DNA of 64,000 nucleotides, from positions 817,501 through 881,500 of the forward strand of contig JAJOZX010000918.1 in the NCBI GenBank assembly GCA_023014485.1, written 5' to 3'. The stretch comes from Bathynomus jamesi. Lineage: Eukaryota > Arthropoda > Malacostraca > Isopoda > Cirolanidae. Shown here in pieces: positions 33,515 through 45,730 of the stretch. Within the stretch, counting starts at the first letter, position 1. Every line of letters begins with the position of its first letter. The notes below the pieces were generated by a model. It worked only from the letters and a program-made list of their open reading frames with translations, did not search any database and was not told where the DNA came from. The translations under genes were made by a program, and so were the position numbers.

Positions 33515-35757
33515 TTAAACTATACCCTTTCTATCAACATGCGCGTCTAATCGATTTGTAAACATGTTTATAGACGTGCTACTAATTACTTCTACCGGCA
33601 AACTATTCCAGCTATTTACTATTCTATGCGTAAAAAAGTTTTTCGCAACTGCTGTCTCGAACCTTCTACTTGTCAACTTACACCCGTTATTTCTAGTCCT
33701 ATTATATTGAGATATTTCGAAAAAGCTATCTCTATCTACGTTATCAAACCCATTCATAATTTTGAAAACCTGGATTAGATCACCCCTTAACCTCCTATTC
33801 TCGAGAGTAGTCAATTTTAACTCCTTAAGCCTATCCTCGTACGACTTTGACCTAAGAGACGGAATCATCTTAGTTGCTCGTCTTTGAACTCTTTCGATTT
33901 TGTCTATATCTTTGCGCATATGCGGATTCCAAAATTGGACCGCGTACTCCAAATGGGGTCTAACTAATGATTTATAAAGAGGAACTATAATATCGCGCGA
34001 TTTGTACTCAAAATTTCGAGCTATAAAACCTAACACTTTGTTCGCCTTATTGACCGCTGCTGTACTTTGTTTCGCCACTTTTAAATCACCCGTGACTATA
34101 ACTCCTAAATCTTTTTCCTGCTCTACGCTTGTTAAATCTTTCCCTGACATACTATACGCAAATTTACCGTTACGCGAACCTATATGCAAAATTTTGCACT
34201 TATCAACGTTAAATCTCATTTGCCATGTGACTGACCAATCAACGATTTTATTCAGATCTTCCTGAATTTTACCTCTATCTTCGTCATTAATCGCCCTACC
34301 ACCCAGCTTCGTGTCATCCGCAAACTTTGAAACTGTACTGACTAGGCCGACATCTAAATCGTTAATATATATAAGAAAAAGCAAGGGGCCCAATACAGAA
34401 CCCTGAGGAACGCCACTCGCTACATTAGCCCAACACGACTCCGCTCCATCAACGACCACCCTCTGTTTCCTGCCTCGCAACCACTCTTCTAGCCAATTTA
34501 TTACTACACCCCTGATTCCATAAGCCTTAGTTTTCTTCAATGAGTCTTTTGTGCGGCACGGTGTCAAACGCTTTTTGAAAATCTAAATACACTACATCAA
34601 CCGCCCGATGTCTATCGTAAACGTCAACCACGCTTTGGAAAAATTCTAAAAGATTAGTTAAGCAAGATTTGTTTCGCCTAAAACCGTGCTGCGTATTTCT
34701 AACCAGATTATGCACTTCTAAGTGTTCGACTATACGATCCCTAATTATTGATTCCAGTAGCTTACCTACAACAGACGTTAAACTGATTGGCCTATAATTT
34801 CCCGCCGCACCTTTATCGCCTTTCTTAAAGATAGGTGTTACGTTTGCTAACTTGAAATTATCTGGTACGCACCCCTCAGAAATAGACGCATTAAAAATCT
34901 TTGTTAGCGGCACAACAATGCTATCTTTTAATTCTTTTAGTTGTATGGGATATATGGAATCCGGACCCGGTGATTTACGCGTTTTCATTTTATCAATATA
35001 GCGCATTATTTCCCCTTCACTAACGACAATATTATCCAAAATATTACCATTATCAAAAGGTATTATGTCTATGACCGTAGGGATATTCGTTACAGCTTCT
35101 ATAGTAAAAACTGACGTAAAAATTCGTTTAGCAAGGTAGCCATTTCCTTGTTTTCAGAGACTAGATCTCCATTTACATTTTTCAATGGACCTAAGACCTT
35201 TTTACTGGATTTCTATTATTGACGTATTGAAAGAATCGCTTGGGGTTTTCTTTACCGTCACGAGCTATGGAGATTTCAAATTCGCGCTTGGACTTTTTTA
35301 TTACACTTTTCGCTTCACGCCTCAGAGATATGTAGTTGTTTCGTAAAACAAATTGTCTTTATCGCACTTATGTTGCCTATAAGCCCTATCTCTACTCTTA
35401 TAATGTCTCGTACTCTAGAAGTAAACCACAAGGGCTTGTTGTTTACTTTCGCACGCTTAATTTTGTACGGTACACATTCCTCATTTATAGTCCTAAATAC
35501 CGTTACGAACGATTCCCACATTAGTTTTGCGTTGGAGTTCCCCATTACGTTTTCCCAATTGACGTGTGAAAATTTATTTCGAAATTTACTAAAGTCTGCG
35601 TGCTGGAAGTTAGGAATTTTAGTCGAGTTAGTTGGTTTCGAGTGACTTACTGAGAGGACAAACTCTACCATATTGTGATCGCTATTGCTCAACGGTTCTA
35701 TTACTTGAAGATCAGTAATTAGCCTATCATCCGTAGTTATTACTAAATCCTTACTTA
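33515..35757 (-). pseudogene. LINE A copy 2: CR1-like, endonuclease end plus full RT
   Basis: The minus-strand frame starts inside the endonuclease (DLVITTDDRLI, then LSNSDHNMVEF at about 35,690), continues through a linker, then the RT: KSPGPDSIYPIQL, YRPISLTSVVGKLLE, HGFRRNKSCL, YLDFQKAFDTVPHKRL, VPQGSVLGPLLF and KFADDTKLGG. The RT C-terminal part (34,567-33,515) is open for 350 codons. A one-base shift separates the two halves near 34,530-34,560, and there are further breaks at about 35,100-35,320. It is 5' truncated at about 35,757, where it abuts LINE B. Confidence 0.9.
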
Positions 35758-37615
35758 TATCAAGGAAACAGCTATAAATGGTTGAATTACTGTCAATGTA
35801 TTTAGATATTGTTTCTTTAAGTACATAGATACACAGGTCAGTTGAGTGGGACCTTTTAAAGCCAAACTGATTAGATGTTCATAGGAAATCATTTAATCGG
35901 AGTAACAAGAGTTTTTCTAGTAGTTTCGAGAAGCAGGAAGCGACAGCAATAGGCCTGTAATTATTGCTGGACAGAATGTCTCCGTACTTATTTTTGACCA
36001 GGGGCAAGATATGTACCCTCATGAACTCTGCAGGGATATAGCTATGAGCAAGCATGGCTGATAGGAGCAATGATATATGCAGACATACTACGTCATTTGC
36101 ATATTTTAAGTGCTCATTCGATAAGTCATCTACCCCTGACGCAGAACCAGTCTTTAACTCTTTAATCAATCTCTTTACTTCAGAAAATGATATCAAAATA
36201 TTTTCCCTTGTCCCTCCCACAATCGTTTCGCTGCAATCTATCTTAAGATTATCCCTACTCACACTACTAAGCATGTTAGAGTAGTGATTTTTCCACAGCT
36301 TTGCAATTTCATCCTCCCCCGACACCCCATCGATTGTCGGAGGGAGGACATTTTTGACACCCGTTTGATTCTTAACAAATTTCCAAAATTTGTTATTATC
36401 GTTATTTATGCGAGCTTCACAGGCTTTTGATGCTCGAATAGACTCTTCTTCCTGTTTACATCGCCTTATGGCCGCCTTATACTGACCCCGACTTCTACAC
36501 ATATTCAAGTATACTGGTCCTAATCTGGGTCTACCATGAAAGCACCACAAATCATAGGCGTCTTTCGATTCCCTCTTCAGGGGGGCAATAAAATCATTCC
36601 ATCCAGGAATAACCTTAGTATGATAGTTGTAAGATTTAATCAAGGGGCTTCCTGCTTCTCTTAACAGGGATATTATCTTACTATAATACCTATCTATGAG
36701 TTTACAGTGAGAATCATTTGAGCAAGGATTATTACAGCCAAGGTGCAAAATTTCTAAATTATTAAAGAGGTGACATGTTCTGTCTTTGTATTCTATTCTC
36801 TGCTGCATATTAACATTGGACCAATCGACGCGATTATTCTTACCTATTGAGTTCTTGTTAAGTCGTGTTGAGCATAAATTGGTAACGTTAATTAATATTT
36901 CTAATGGTCTATGATCAGAAAGAAGGAAATCATGCAGAATATGAACTCTAACAATTCGATCCTTTAGATTATTACTAGTGAGACAATGATCAATCCACCT
37001 GGTGGTACCACTCATATCGCTAACGTATGTAAAATTACCACTGGCTACCCTAATACATCTACATCACTTATACTTAAATTGGCCGACTCGCACATGTTAC
37101 CCAATTCTCCAAAGAATTCCGAGTTCACATGATATGTGCGTTAAAGTCCCCCATTATTATACAGTGAGAATATTTGGGGTTATCTGATAATGACTTAATT
37201 TTGTACAGCAAATCAATGTATTCATCTAGATTACTGCCGTTGTTGTATGGTAAATAGCAGTTTACAATTAATATGCAATCATTGTTCACTTGTAATTCAA
37301 TGCCTAACAACCTTACGTTATCGCTTGTTAAAAATCTTATATGTTTTGACAAATTTTTCCTTAATAAGAAAGCAACACCACCAAAAGGCCTACCGTACAT
37401 TAATTCATCTGACAAGTCTACTGCTGATGACGCATGGTACATAAAGTCATCATGGATGGTAGAGAGGAATTTTAGCTCTTGCTTAGGTAGCCAGTGCTCC
37501 TGCAGGAGTATCAAATCTGCACTGTCGCAGATTTTATGAACATCTACAGTTGAATGCCTCACTGACCTTACATTATATGAGACTATTTTCAACAAGTTAT
37601 CCGCCATGACTGATA
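35758..37615 (-). pseudogene. LINE B, 5' portion (endonuclease and RT first half)
   Basis: The first frame (37,607-37,125) starts MADNLLKIVSYNVRSV, followed by LILLQEHWL and IIMGDFNAH, an apurinic-type endonuclease. A frameshift near 37,020-37,120 leads into the second frame (37,015-35,879) with DHCLTSN and LLSDHRPLEI (endonuclease end), a linker, and RT blocks SASGVDDLS and YRPIAVASCFSKLLEK. The next blocks (NQFGFKRSHSTD, then FLDISK) lie in a shifted frame to 35,758, where LINE A begins. The LINE clade is not assigned. Confidence 0.88.
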
Positions 37616-37639
37616 GAAAATTTATTATTAGTAAGATTA

Positions 37640-37672
37640 TTATATATATATATATATATATAACCTTACCTT
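37640..37672. repeat. (TA)n and (CCTTA)n short repeats
   Basis: AT run between LINE B's 5' end and LINE C's 3' end, then CCTTACCTTACCTTACAACC, which looks like the 3' microsatellite of LINE C. Confidence 0.7.
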
Positions 37673-40464
37673 ACCTTACAACCTTACAAAGGTTCCGCGC
37701 GATGATTTCTCATTTCGCGAAGGTCAAGCTTGTCGCCCCTCCTCTCGAGTTGGCCTGGTGAAGTAGTGAGTTGGATTCTTGCGCTCTCCACCTCACATAG
37801 CCAGTAACACCCGGCTCATCGGGGATTGTTCTGAGCCAGGCGTCTAGTCTTCTTTTGAAGATTTACACTGCAACTCCCTTCGTGTTTCTTAGGTCTTTGG
37901 GCAACTGATTAAACAGTTTTGGTCCTCTCACTACAAAACTATTTTCTTTCAGGGTTAAGGATGTTCCCTGTCTCGCCTTCAATTTGGGAATACGACACAG
38001 TCTACCGCTTCTACTTTCCACCGTTGTTTGGGGAGTTATGGGATTCAGAGTAAGATTAGGGACTAGTTTCTCCATTATTTTCCAAGTGTAAATAATGGTG
38101 TATCTCTCTCTTCTCCTTTCCAGTGAATATAGGTCTAGTTCTCGTAACCTTTCCCAGTAATTTAGTTCTTTGCACCCATTGATCTTGGCTGTGAAGCTTC
38201 TTTGGATCCCCTCCAGCTATCTAATGTCTTCTTTTTTATGGGGATGTTAGGACCGAGCAGTATTCCAATTTGGGTATTACAGGGTTTTCAGTAGAGGAAT
38301 CATTACATTCCTATCCCTTCGTTTAAAGGTTCTCAATATCTGACCCGTTATTCTCTTTGCTCTGTTTACTGTTATCTTATTTTGTGTTTCAAATTTCGCA
38401 TCATCTGTCATTACAACCCCTAAATCTCTTGCTCTGGAATTTCTCTGAATTTCATGTCTATTTGGGGTATAATATTCCATGGACTTTAGGTCTTCTCTTT
38501 TTCCGTACCGTAATAGCTGAAATTTCTCGGTTAAACTTCATATTGTTGTCTTCAGTCCACTTGTAGATTTTGTTTATGTCGGTTTGTAGAGATCCTATGT
38601 CTTCTGGGTTTCTTATTTTTCTACTGATCTTTGTGTCATCGCAAAGGATGTTACTGTGCTGTCTCTGGTAACGTCCTCATCTATGTCAGTTAGCATGATT
38701 ATGAAGAGTAGTGGAGCTAATACTGTTCCTTGTGGTCCTGAGCTGAGGACCTCTGATTCTGATGAAGATCTCCTTGTACTGTAACGACTTGCCTCCGCTC
38801 ACTAAGGAAATTATATATCCATTTCCCTACTTTTCCTGTTATTCCCATATATTTCAGTTTATGTATTATGATTCCGTGGTCACACTTGTCGAACGCTTTA
38901 GCAAAGTCTGTGTATAGTACATCATAGTTTTCATTACTTTTAAGTGAATCAATAATAATGTTGTAGTGTTCCATTAGTTGTGATAAGCATGATCTGCCTG
39001 ATCGAAACCCGTGTTGGTTATCATTGAATTTTTACTGAGTTTCCAAAAAGTCATAGATTTTCTGTCTAACTATTCTTTCAAATATTTTAGTGAGATGAGA
39101 TGTAAGCGACACTGGCCTATAGTTTTTGGCCTCGGATCGATCTCCTCCTTTATATATTGGGACTATGTTCGCGCTCTTCAGGATGCCCGGTATTTCTCCC
39201 GTGTCTAATGATCGTCTCCATATCCAGTATAGGGGCTCAGTGATTGCATTCTTGCAGTTTTTGATCAGTGTGGCATTCCATTTATCCGGTCCTGCCGCTG
39301 AGTGTGTTTTTAGTTTCCCTATGGCTTGTGTAATATCATCCGTCGTAAAGTCGAAATCCATTATACTTTCCCCTTGTGATTCTTCTTCAAAGAACGCGTT
39401 TCTATCGCATATCAATTTGTCCAAAGAACGCGTTTCTATCGCATATCAATTTGTCAGTTTTTGGGATACTGAAAGATGATTCATACTGAGCTTTTAATAT
39501 TTCAGATACTTCTGTTAGATCATCAGATAAATCACTGTTCTCATTTTTTAAAGGTCCGATAGTCGCTTGGTTTTTCGACTTTCTTTTTGCGAAATTATAG
39601 AAGTACTTTGAGTTAACCTTTATCGCTTCTATAGCGTCATCTTCTTCTTTTTCTGTATGCTTCTCGATTTGTTCCTGTATGATGACATCGATACTTTGTA
39701 GTTTATCATTTAATATTTTTCTGATGTTGTTATCTTTACAATTACTTAATTTTGCAGTCACTCTTTTTCTCTTTCGGAACAATGCCCTCTTTTGTCTTTC
39801 GAACCTGCTTCTCTTTCCTCTTTGTTGTATCTTTGGAACATGTTTTTCCACAATTTCATTAGCATCTCTTCCGTTGTCTTGGCCTCGAAAATTGTTTTCC
39901 AATCTATTACTTCCATGCTGGATGTCACATCTTCCCAGTTTATAGCTTTGGAGTGAAAATTAAAAATTTCGAATTTGCTTCTTTCTGTTGTGCGTGTTCT
40001 TTCCTTTCCTGTTGCCTTTATTAGTTGTTATTTCAATGATATTGTGGTCTGATATCATAGTTGGGGATACTTCTACATTATCAATTAGATTACTGTTGTT
40101 TGTGAATACAAATCTAGGCAGTGTTTGTTTTTTGTGTTTTCTGTTATTTCTTGCGTTAACATAAATTCATCAGCTAAGGCTAGTAGCATTTTTACCTGCT
40201 CCTGGTCTCGTGTGCCCCCTTGTCCTGGTGAATACATATATTTTTTCCTATCCTTTTATATTTCATGAATGGGAAATTAAAATCACCACAGAGAAAAATA
40301 TTTGGGGTTGGAGAGTGTAGATCTTTTACTAAGTTTCTTACCTCTGTAATGGAATCTGAAAATTTTGAGGTTGGGTTGTTTGGGGGTCTGTACATTACAA
40401 TTAGTACCATATTTAATTTTTCAATTTTTGCTGCTACACATTCTACGTAGTTGTTTGAGGTTTG

Positions 40465-40465
<1 letters not shown>
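37665..40465 (-). pseudogene. LINE C copy 2: endonuclease plus RT, decayed
   Basis: On the minus strand it has YRPPNNPTSKFSDSITEV, LCGDFNF (about 40,280), a basic linker (39,902-39,430), HSAAGPDKWNA, YRPVSLTSHLTKIFE, YTDFAKAFDKCDHG and KLFNQLPKDLRNTKG. A 31-bp segment is duplicated in tandem at about 39,390-39,452 and adds a frame shift. There are several other breaks. It is co-linear with LINE C copy 1 over nearly the whole length and 5' truncated at an (AT)n run. Confidence 0.88.

Positions 40466-40468
<3 letters not shown>

Positions 40469-40498
<30 letters not shown>
40469..40498. repeat. (AT)n microsatellite
   Basis: AT run at the 5' limit of LINE C copy 2, just before the mariner-like copy 2. 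Confidence 0.95.
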
Positions 40499-40505
<7 letters not shown>

Positions 40506-40616
40506 ATATACAGGGCGTCCCAAAAAAATGTATACACACTTTAACAGCTGATAGCTCAATTGATGTTTCTTTCTTTCCAAGTTAAACCCATTAGAATTAA
40601 TAATGGCAGTCAGACT

Positions 40617-41248
40617 CAGTGGCGGTTCCTCATATGGGCAATATGGGCAGCCGCACAGGGCGGCATTTGTGGAGGGGCGGCATGAGCGCCTGCAAAAAAA
40701 ATAAAAATAAAAATAAGAATAAATAAATAAAGAAATAAATAAAAATAAAAATAAAATAAAATAAATAATAAAAGATCAATGACTTTGCATCAAGGAAGGT
40801 AAGAAGAGTCAGGCTTTAGATGGCAGTTGTGCTGTGGTGCAATTTATTTTGTTTCTTGTTCAAAGTGTAGCATAATAATTACCCTCTCTTAAGTGTCTTA
40901 TTCTATTTATGTGATAGAGCATTTGTACAATTTAGAAATTTGATTCTCTAGTTTATTTATGGCAGTTGTGCAATTTAATTTGTATTTTTCCTGTTCATAG
41001 TATCATAATTACATTCTCTTAAGTGAGTTATTCTATTTACGTGATGAAGGATTTGTAAAATTCAGAAATTTGAGTCTTTGTTTTGGTTCTGAAGTTCCAA
41101 CAATTAGTCCAATAAAAAGTTATTTTGTGAAAGAGTTATGTCTGTCCTTTATTTTGGGGGGATTCGAATGTGTGTGTGTTGGCGAACAGGGGGGGGGCGC
41201 TGAAGGTGAGGTTCGCCCAGGGCGTCATGTAAGCTAGGACCGCCACTG
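40617..41248. mobile_element. hAT-type MITE inserted in the mariner-like element
   Basis: Ends are CAGTGGCGGTTCC and the complement of CAGTGGCGGTCCTAGC. The 8 bases GTCAGACT occur on both sides (40,609-40,616 and 41,249-41,256), a perfect hAT-size target duplication; mariner copy 1 has the site once. The interior has (AAATA)-type repeats at 40,699-40,770 and GGGGCGGCA stretches, no ORF. Confidence 0.92.
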
Positions 41249-41265
41249 GTCAGACTAAGCTTTGA

Positions 41266-41939
41266 ACAAAGGAAATTCATTCTAAAGTGCTACTGGAAGT
41301 GTGAAAAAGCAGTTGAAGTGCAAAGACAGTTTAGGAGGGAGTTTCAAACAATCCACCAACGCGACTTACCATCACTCGAATTAGAGATAAGTTTGAAGCC
41401 GATGGAACTGTTCAGAATGTCCACAAGAAGCGTTCTGGAAGACCACGGACATCGACAAGCCCCACAAAGCAAGAAAGAGTACTGGAAACGTATCACCAAA
41501 GTCCAAGAAAATATGTGCGGCAAGCGAGTCGTGAGGTAGGAATTTCAGAATCGTCTATCCAACGCATTTTGAAGCGTTGTCAATGGAAAAGTTACATTCC
41601 AAGATTAGTCCATGCTATTAATGAAGATGATCCGGACCGAAGAGTGGAGTATTGCGAGTGGTACTTGGCACGATGTGGATGTGGACTGGACGAAGGGGTT
41701 TCGTAGAATACCCTCCGCGTTCACCAGACCTCACACCACTAGACTTTTTTTTATGGGGATACTTAAAAGACAAAGTCTACGCTATAAAACCTGCAACAGT
41801 CGCTGAATTGAGAGCAGCCATTGAACGAGAATGCACACAAATACCAAACGAAATGTTTCGTGATGTTTGCGATTCCATTGCTTCGCGTTATCAGCAGTGC
41901 CTGGACCAGAACGGACGTCAGTTTGAAAACAGGCGTTGA
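41266..41939 (+). pseudogene. Mariner-like transposase fragment, copy 2
   Basis: The N-terminal domain starts at the ATG near 40,603 but is split after the fourth codon by the hAT MITE. The rest has the second HTH ([19 protein letters not shown], from 41,515) and, in another frame, [20 protein letters not shown] up to 41,939. The two catalytic aspartates are missing as in copy 1, plus one base is lost near 41,350. Confidence 0.85.
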
Positions 41940-42052
41940 CAAAACAATTAAATAATGTCTGTAGATTCTATTACATTTTGAAAATGAAATGTATTTTAAT
42001 AAACACTGCCTTTATAATTATTTAAAGTGTGTATACATTTTTTTGGGACGCC

Positions 42053-42055
<3 letters not shown>

Positions 42056-42103
<48 letters not shown>
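42056..42103. repeat. (AT)n microsatellite
   Basis: Pure AT run between the mariner-like copy and the next palindromic element. Confidence 0.95.
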
Positions 42104-42111
<8 letters not shown>

Positions 42112-42122
42112 TATATATGTTA

Positions 42123-42781
42123 TAGTCAAAGTGTGTAACCAGCCATTTCGCGTAATGGCTGAAACTTTTAGTCATTTTGCGAAAGGGCTAAAATCTTCAG
42201 CCATTACGCGAAATGGCTGAAATTCCACCTTGGTCATTTCGTACAAGATCATTTGCCCGGTTAGGCCTTGGCAATTGGTTAGGTTAAGTTGGGTTATTTT
42301 CGTTAGTTTTAATGAAAATAACACGATTTAACCTAACCAATTGTCAAGGGAATACAGTTGACCTAACTGGACCTTCAATGGCGGACATCGGAATAACATT
42401 GAAGGCCCGATTAGTATTTGAAAACCTCTATATTAAAAATTCAAATTCAAATGTGTTCAAATGTTCAAATGTATTCAAATGTGTATTTGAAGAGTGTTTC
42501 TCACTTATTTGAACAGACCTGTGGATGTATATATGTTTTAGCAGATTTAGTTAGTTAAATAAAGGTTTCCAATTTTATTGTGATGTTTGTTATTTCTATG
42601 AATTCATGACAAAAGTCATTTTAACCATTTCACGAAATGATCAAGGTTCAATTTCAACCATTTCGCGTAATGGCTGAAGATTTTAGTAATTTCGCGAAAT
42701 TTCCAAGTGAAACAGCCATTTCGCGAAATGACTAAATGTTTCAGCCATTATGCGAAGTAGCTGGTTACACACTTTGACTAA
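42123..42781. mobile_element. Palindromic element built from CATTTCGCGAAATG phrases
   Basis: The ends AGTCAAAGTGTGTAACCAGC and the complement of AGTCAAAGTGTGTAACCAGC are inverted. Between them, many copies of a self-complementary phrase (CCATTTCGCGTAATGG and variants) are spaced by GCTGAAA/TTCAGC. An internal inverted pair CAATTGGTTAGGTTAAG (about 42,272) and its complement (about 42,328-42,345) again carries GGTTAGGTTA. There is no ORF. The architecture is like the elements at 26,049 and 27,687, although the phrases differ. Confidence 0.7.
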
Positions 42782-42804
42782 CATATATATATATTTTTTT
42801 TTCA

Positions 42805-42843
42805 CACACACACACACACACACGCGCGCGCGCGCGTGTGTGT
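42805..42843. repeat. (CA)n(CG)n(TG)n hairpin microsatellite
   Basis: A CA run, a CG run of about seven units, then a short TG run; the whole can fold on itself and is a candidate for non-B DNA. Confidence 0.8.
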
Positions 42844-42943
42844 GAAAATATTTCGACTTACTTTTACTTTATTCAAAGATGTAGCGAGTTAAGAAGCTCC
42901 TCTTCCTCCTCATTATCCTTTTCATATATACTTGAGTCATATG

Positions 42944-44317
42944 TTAGCATATTTGTAGTTGGCTCAAAATCTGAACAGCATTTTTTTTTTCCTCAAGGAT
43001 GATTTTAATTCTCAAAATAGAGGCCAACAGATTCAATCCCATGCGATTCCTTAATTTGGTTTTGGTGGCAGTTACTCTAGAGAATACACTCTCTGCAGTG
43101 ACATTGCTGGTTGGCAAACTGTACATCTTTAATGCAAAACTTGAGAGTTCTTTGAAAGTGAGCTCCCCTGCCGCATTCTTATTGGTAACAATCTTGCTCC
43201 AAAAAGTGGCTCAGTCAGTAGGAACCTCGCCCGCAAACACGTATTTCCAATCTTCCTCGAGTAATCCTCTCCACTCATTTTCTATTTCACCAATTATACT
43301 CTGATCAGCCATTTCTAAAGGTAGAGTTGAAAATGGAGGGCGAGTATGACTCAAGCATACATTAGAGGATAAGTTTTTAATCTTCCTGAGGGTCTCAATG
43401 TTTCTTGGAATGCGAAGTAGTACCGTACAGTAGTTCTTTGCAAGTTCTAAAGTTGCAAAAACATTTTGCATCTTCCGCGAATGTGTCCAGTGGATTTTTC
43501 CGAAATTTCATTCATCTGTAGTTTACTCTTCAGCATTACTGAGAACTCGAAACCGAAATCAACTTTTTCAATTGGAAGGTAAATGGAAGTGAAATGCAAA
43601 TCTACGTCAAAGCTAACACTTTGAGGATGTACGATTCTTCGAAGCATGGATGGAGAGTGTAAATGTTTCTACTTCACTTAACAGACTGCAGTGATCTACT
43701 ACTACTTTTTGACAGAGCAAATTCAGTCTTTCAAATTCACTTATTATTGGTTTCATAAATGTCAAATATAATTCGTTTGCTCCATCAGTATGCATTGCGT
43801 AAAGTTCTCTGGCCACATATTTGTCGCAGGATGTCGAAGCGGATTGAAAATGGATCTTCAAAGAATCCCACTGATCGAGGATTCTGCTTACGCAACGGCT
43901 TCTTGTAGCTGAAAGGGGAATCATCTGGAGAGGTTCTTTACCATCATTAATTAATTTACATATATTCATGTAAGAGTCTCTTCTAAGCGCAGAACGATGG
44001 AACCAGTTATGAGTTTCCATGAGCATACTGTCAATGTTTGATGGCAATTCCTCAGATGCATGACTACAAGCTAAATGAAGTGAGTGGCAAATACACTTTA
44101 CAAGTATCATAACTGGAATATCTCTCTTCATTAATACAAATAACGAATGATTCGATCCACAAAGGTTTGAGACACCATCAGTTCCAATTATACCTAATTT
44201 TAGTGTGCAGTGATAACCAATTTGCGCAGTAATAATTTCAATTTGTGCATTGATAAATTGAAATTCTGTGCAATGATACATTAAGGTTCTGTACCGGTAG
44301 AGCCATTGTTGTCCCAA
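42944..44317 (-). pseudogene. hAT transposase, second family, decayed
   Basis: On the minus strand the first frame (44,317-43,613) has a G-T-D-G-V-S-N block, CICHSLHLACSHA and LSATRSRCVSRILDQWDSL. Short frames follow (43,647-43,447 and 43,471-43,211). The last (43,126-42,944) has LPTSNVTAESVFSRV and KTKLRNRM, the hAT dimerisation domain. There are at least three frame breaks and the N-terminal zinc finger is absent. It is not closely related to the hAT element at 3.2-6.1 kb. Terminal repeats were not found. Confidence 0.82.
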
Positions 44318-44879
44318 GGCAATATGATGACTAAGCTGATTGATGCAATATTATGCAGTATTACTTGTGTATATTAAGTTAAGGTGTATATATATCCATT
44401 TCATAATTGTAAGGTTAGTGAAAAATTCACTTAATTTAGAACTAGCATTTTTGGGTTCCTGGGGCATCATTTTTTTGGGGCACTACGCGTCCTTCCTACT
44501 CGTTTGTTGAATGCGATACTTGCAGGGCGTGGTCTTATAGAGAGCTCTCTTGCAATTCAGTATGGTTGTCTAGATACACGATTGTTGCATCGTGCAATGG
44601 TGCAGGTTGTGTGTTGCTGCAAGGTTTAGAAAGAAGACCATAAATAGTGCCCCTTTTGATTTTTATCTTAATTTTATGCAACTGAGGCCTAAGGTAGGCC
44701 CACATCGAGTCAGCAACCCTGAGGTAGGACCTAATAGGACCTCCAAGTCCGTAAGTTTTAGTCTAGCCTAACTTGGGCTGTAGGTTGAACTGGCCCTTCA
44801 GAGCTTGGCCGTTCAGGGCTCAGCTGGGATTCTGAACTCAATAAAATAAAAAAGTAACAGATGGTAGCCAACTTCCAAC
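44318..44879. other. Unassigned spacer
   Basis: AT-rich then mixed sequence without a credible frame or repeat structure. Confidence 0.5.
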
Positions 44880-45356
44880 CAGGCCCGTAGCCAAGGGGGG
44901 GCCAGGGGGGTCAAAGCCCCGCCTGGAAAATAATATGCCCCCCCTGGGAAAACCAACCGCAACGGCGTTCCATGCTACAAAAAACGCCAAAGCCAACTTG
45001 TTTTACTTGCCTTTGAAAATAAGAGAACGAAGCAGCAAATAGACATGTTTGAATGCCTAAATAATTTCGCTAAAAAAACTAACCGCATACAGTTATTCTA
45101 AAATTAAAAAAACTTACAAAGACTTTTATTTACACTAAATTTAGACTAAATATTGTATTCTATAACCCAATATGCCTATCTATATGTATCGGTTTCATTT
45201 TTTTTATTTAGCCTACGGTGTTTTATTTGTTATAGTTTTGAATGTAATTTTCTGCAGTATATTTCGATATTCACAAAAAATGACATTAAATTTTTTCATT
45301 GTCCGCCCTGTCAATTTCTCTGCCTCTCTTACTGATTTGGTCTGGCTACGGCCCTG
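44880..45356. mobile_element. hAT-type MITE, 477 bp
   Basis: The ends CAGGCCCGTAGCC and the complement of CAGGGCCGTAGCCAG are typical of hAT elements. Flanks CTTCCAAC (44,872-44,879) and TTTCCAAC (45,357-45,364) match at seven of eight positions, giving an 8-bp duplication with one change. No transposase inside. Confidence 0.8.
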
Positions 45357-45655
45357 TTTCCAACCCGAGAGAAGGATACCCTTCCGCCAAACCCTGTTAT
45401 TGAAGAGGGCAAGCATAAATGTAAGAGACCTTTCATAAACTATAAAAAATCAATAGGGCATTAATGTGAAATATTCACATTTTATACGAAAAACGAGAAA
45501 TTATTTTTTTAAAGTTCACTGTTACTAATTTTACACTGGTTCCCCATAAATACGTCATTTTCTCTCACATTCAAAGAAAATCTCATAGTATGGTATACTA
45601 GTAAAGATGATAGCTCATTAAATGTTTTCTTACATAATTGTTAAATACTTCAACG

Positions 45656-45730
45656 CAGTGGCGACTGTGGCGTAGCCAGTGAGAAGCATGGGAGGTGCAG
45701 GGCCGCCGAGAGCTGTCACGGGCCCGGGGA
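45656..45730. mobile_element. Stacked hAT-like end fragments
   Basis: CAGTGGCGACTGTGGCGTAG and CAGGGCCGCCGAGAGCTGTC occur within 60 bp of each other. Each looks like a hAT end, but neither has a partner. Confidence 0.3.

Larger units (their letters stand above)
40511..42055 (+). mobile_element. Mariner-like deletion derivative, copy 2, with nested insertion
   Basis: Same ends as copy 1 (CAGGGCGTCCCAAAAAAATG and its complement), flanked by TA at 40,509-40,510 and 42,056-42,057. Without the 632-bp nested hAT MITE it would be about 905 bp. It shares with copy 1 the same central deletion of the transposase and differs by a few base changes. Confidence 0.9.

Noticed and set aside
42146..42760. 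CRISPR-like array, because of the regularly repeated CATTTCGCG phrase
   Set aside because: The repeats alternate orientation, spacers are not unique and of constant length, and the host is eukaryotic.
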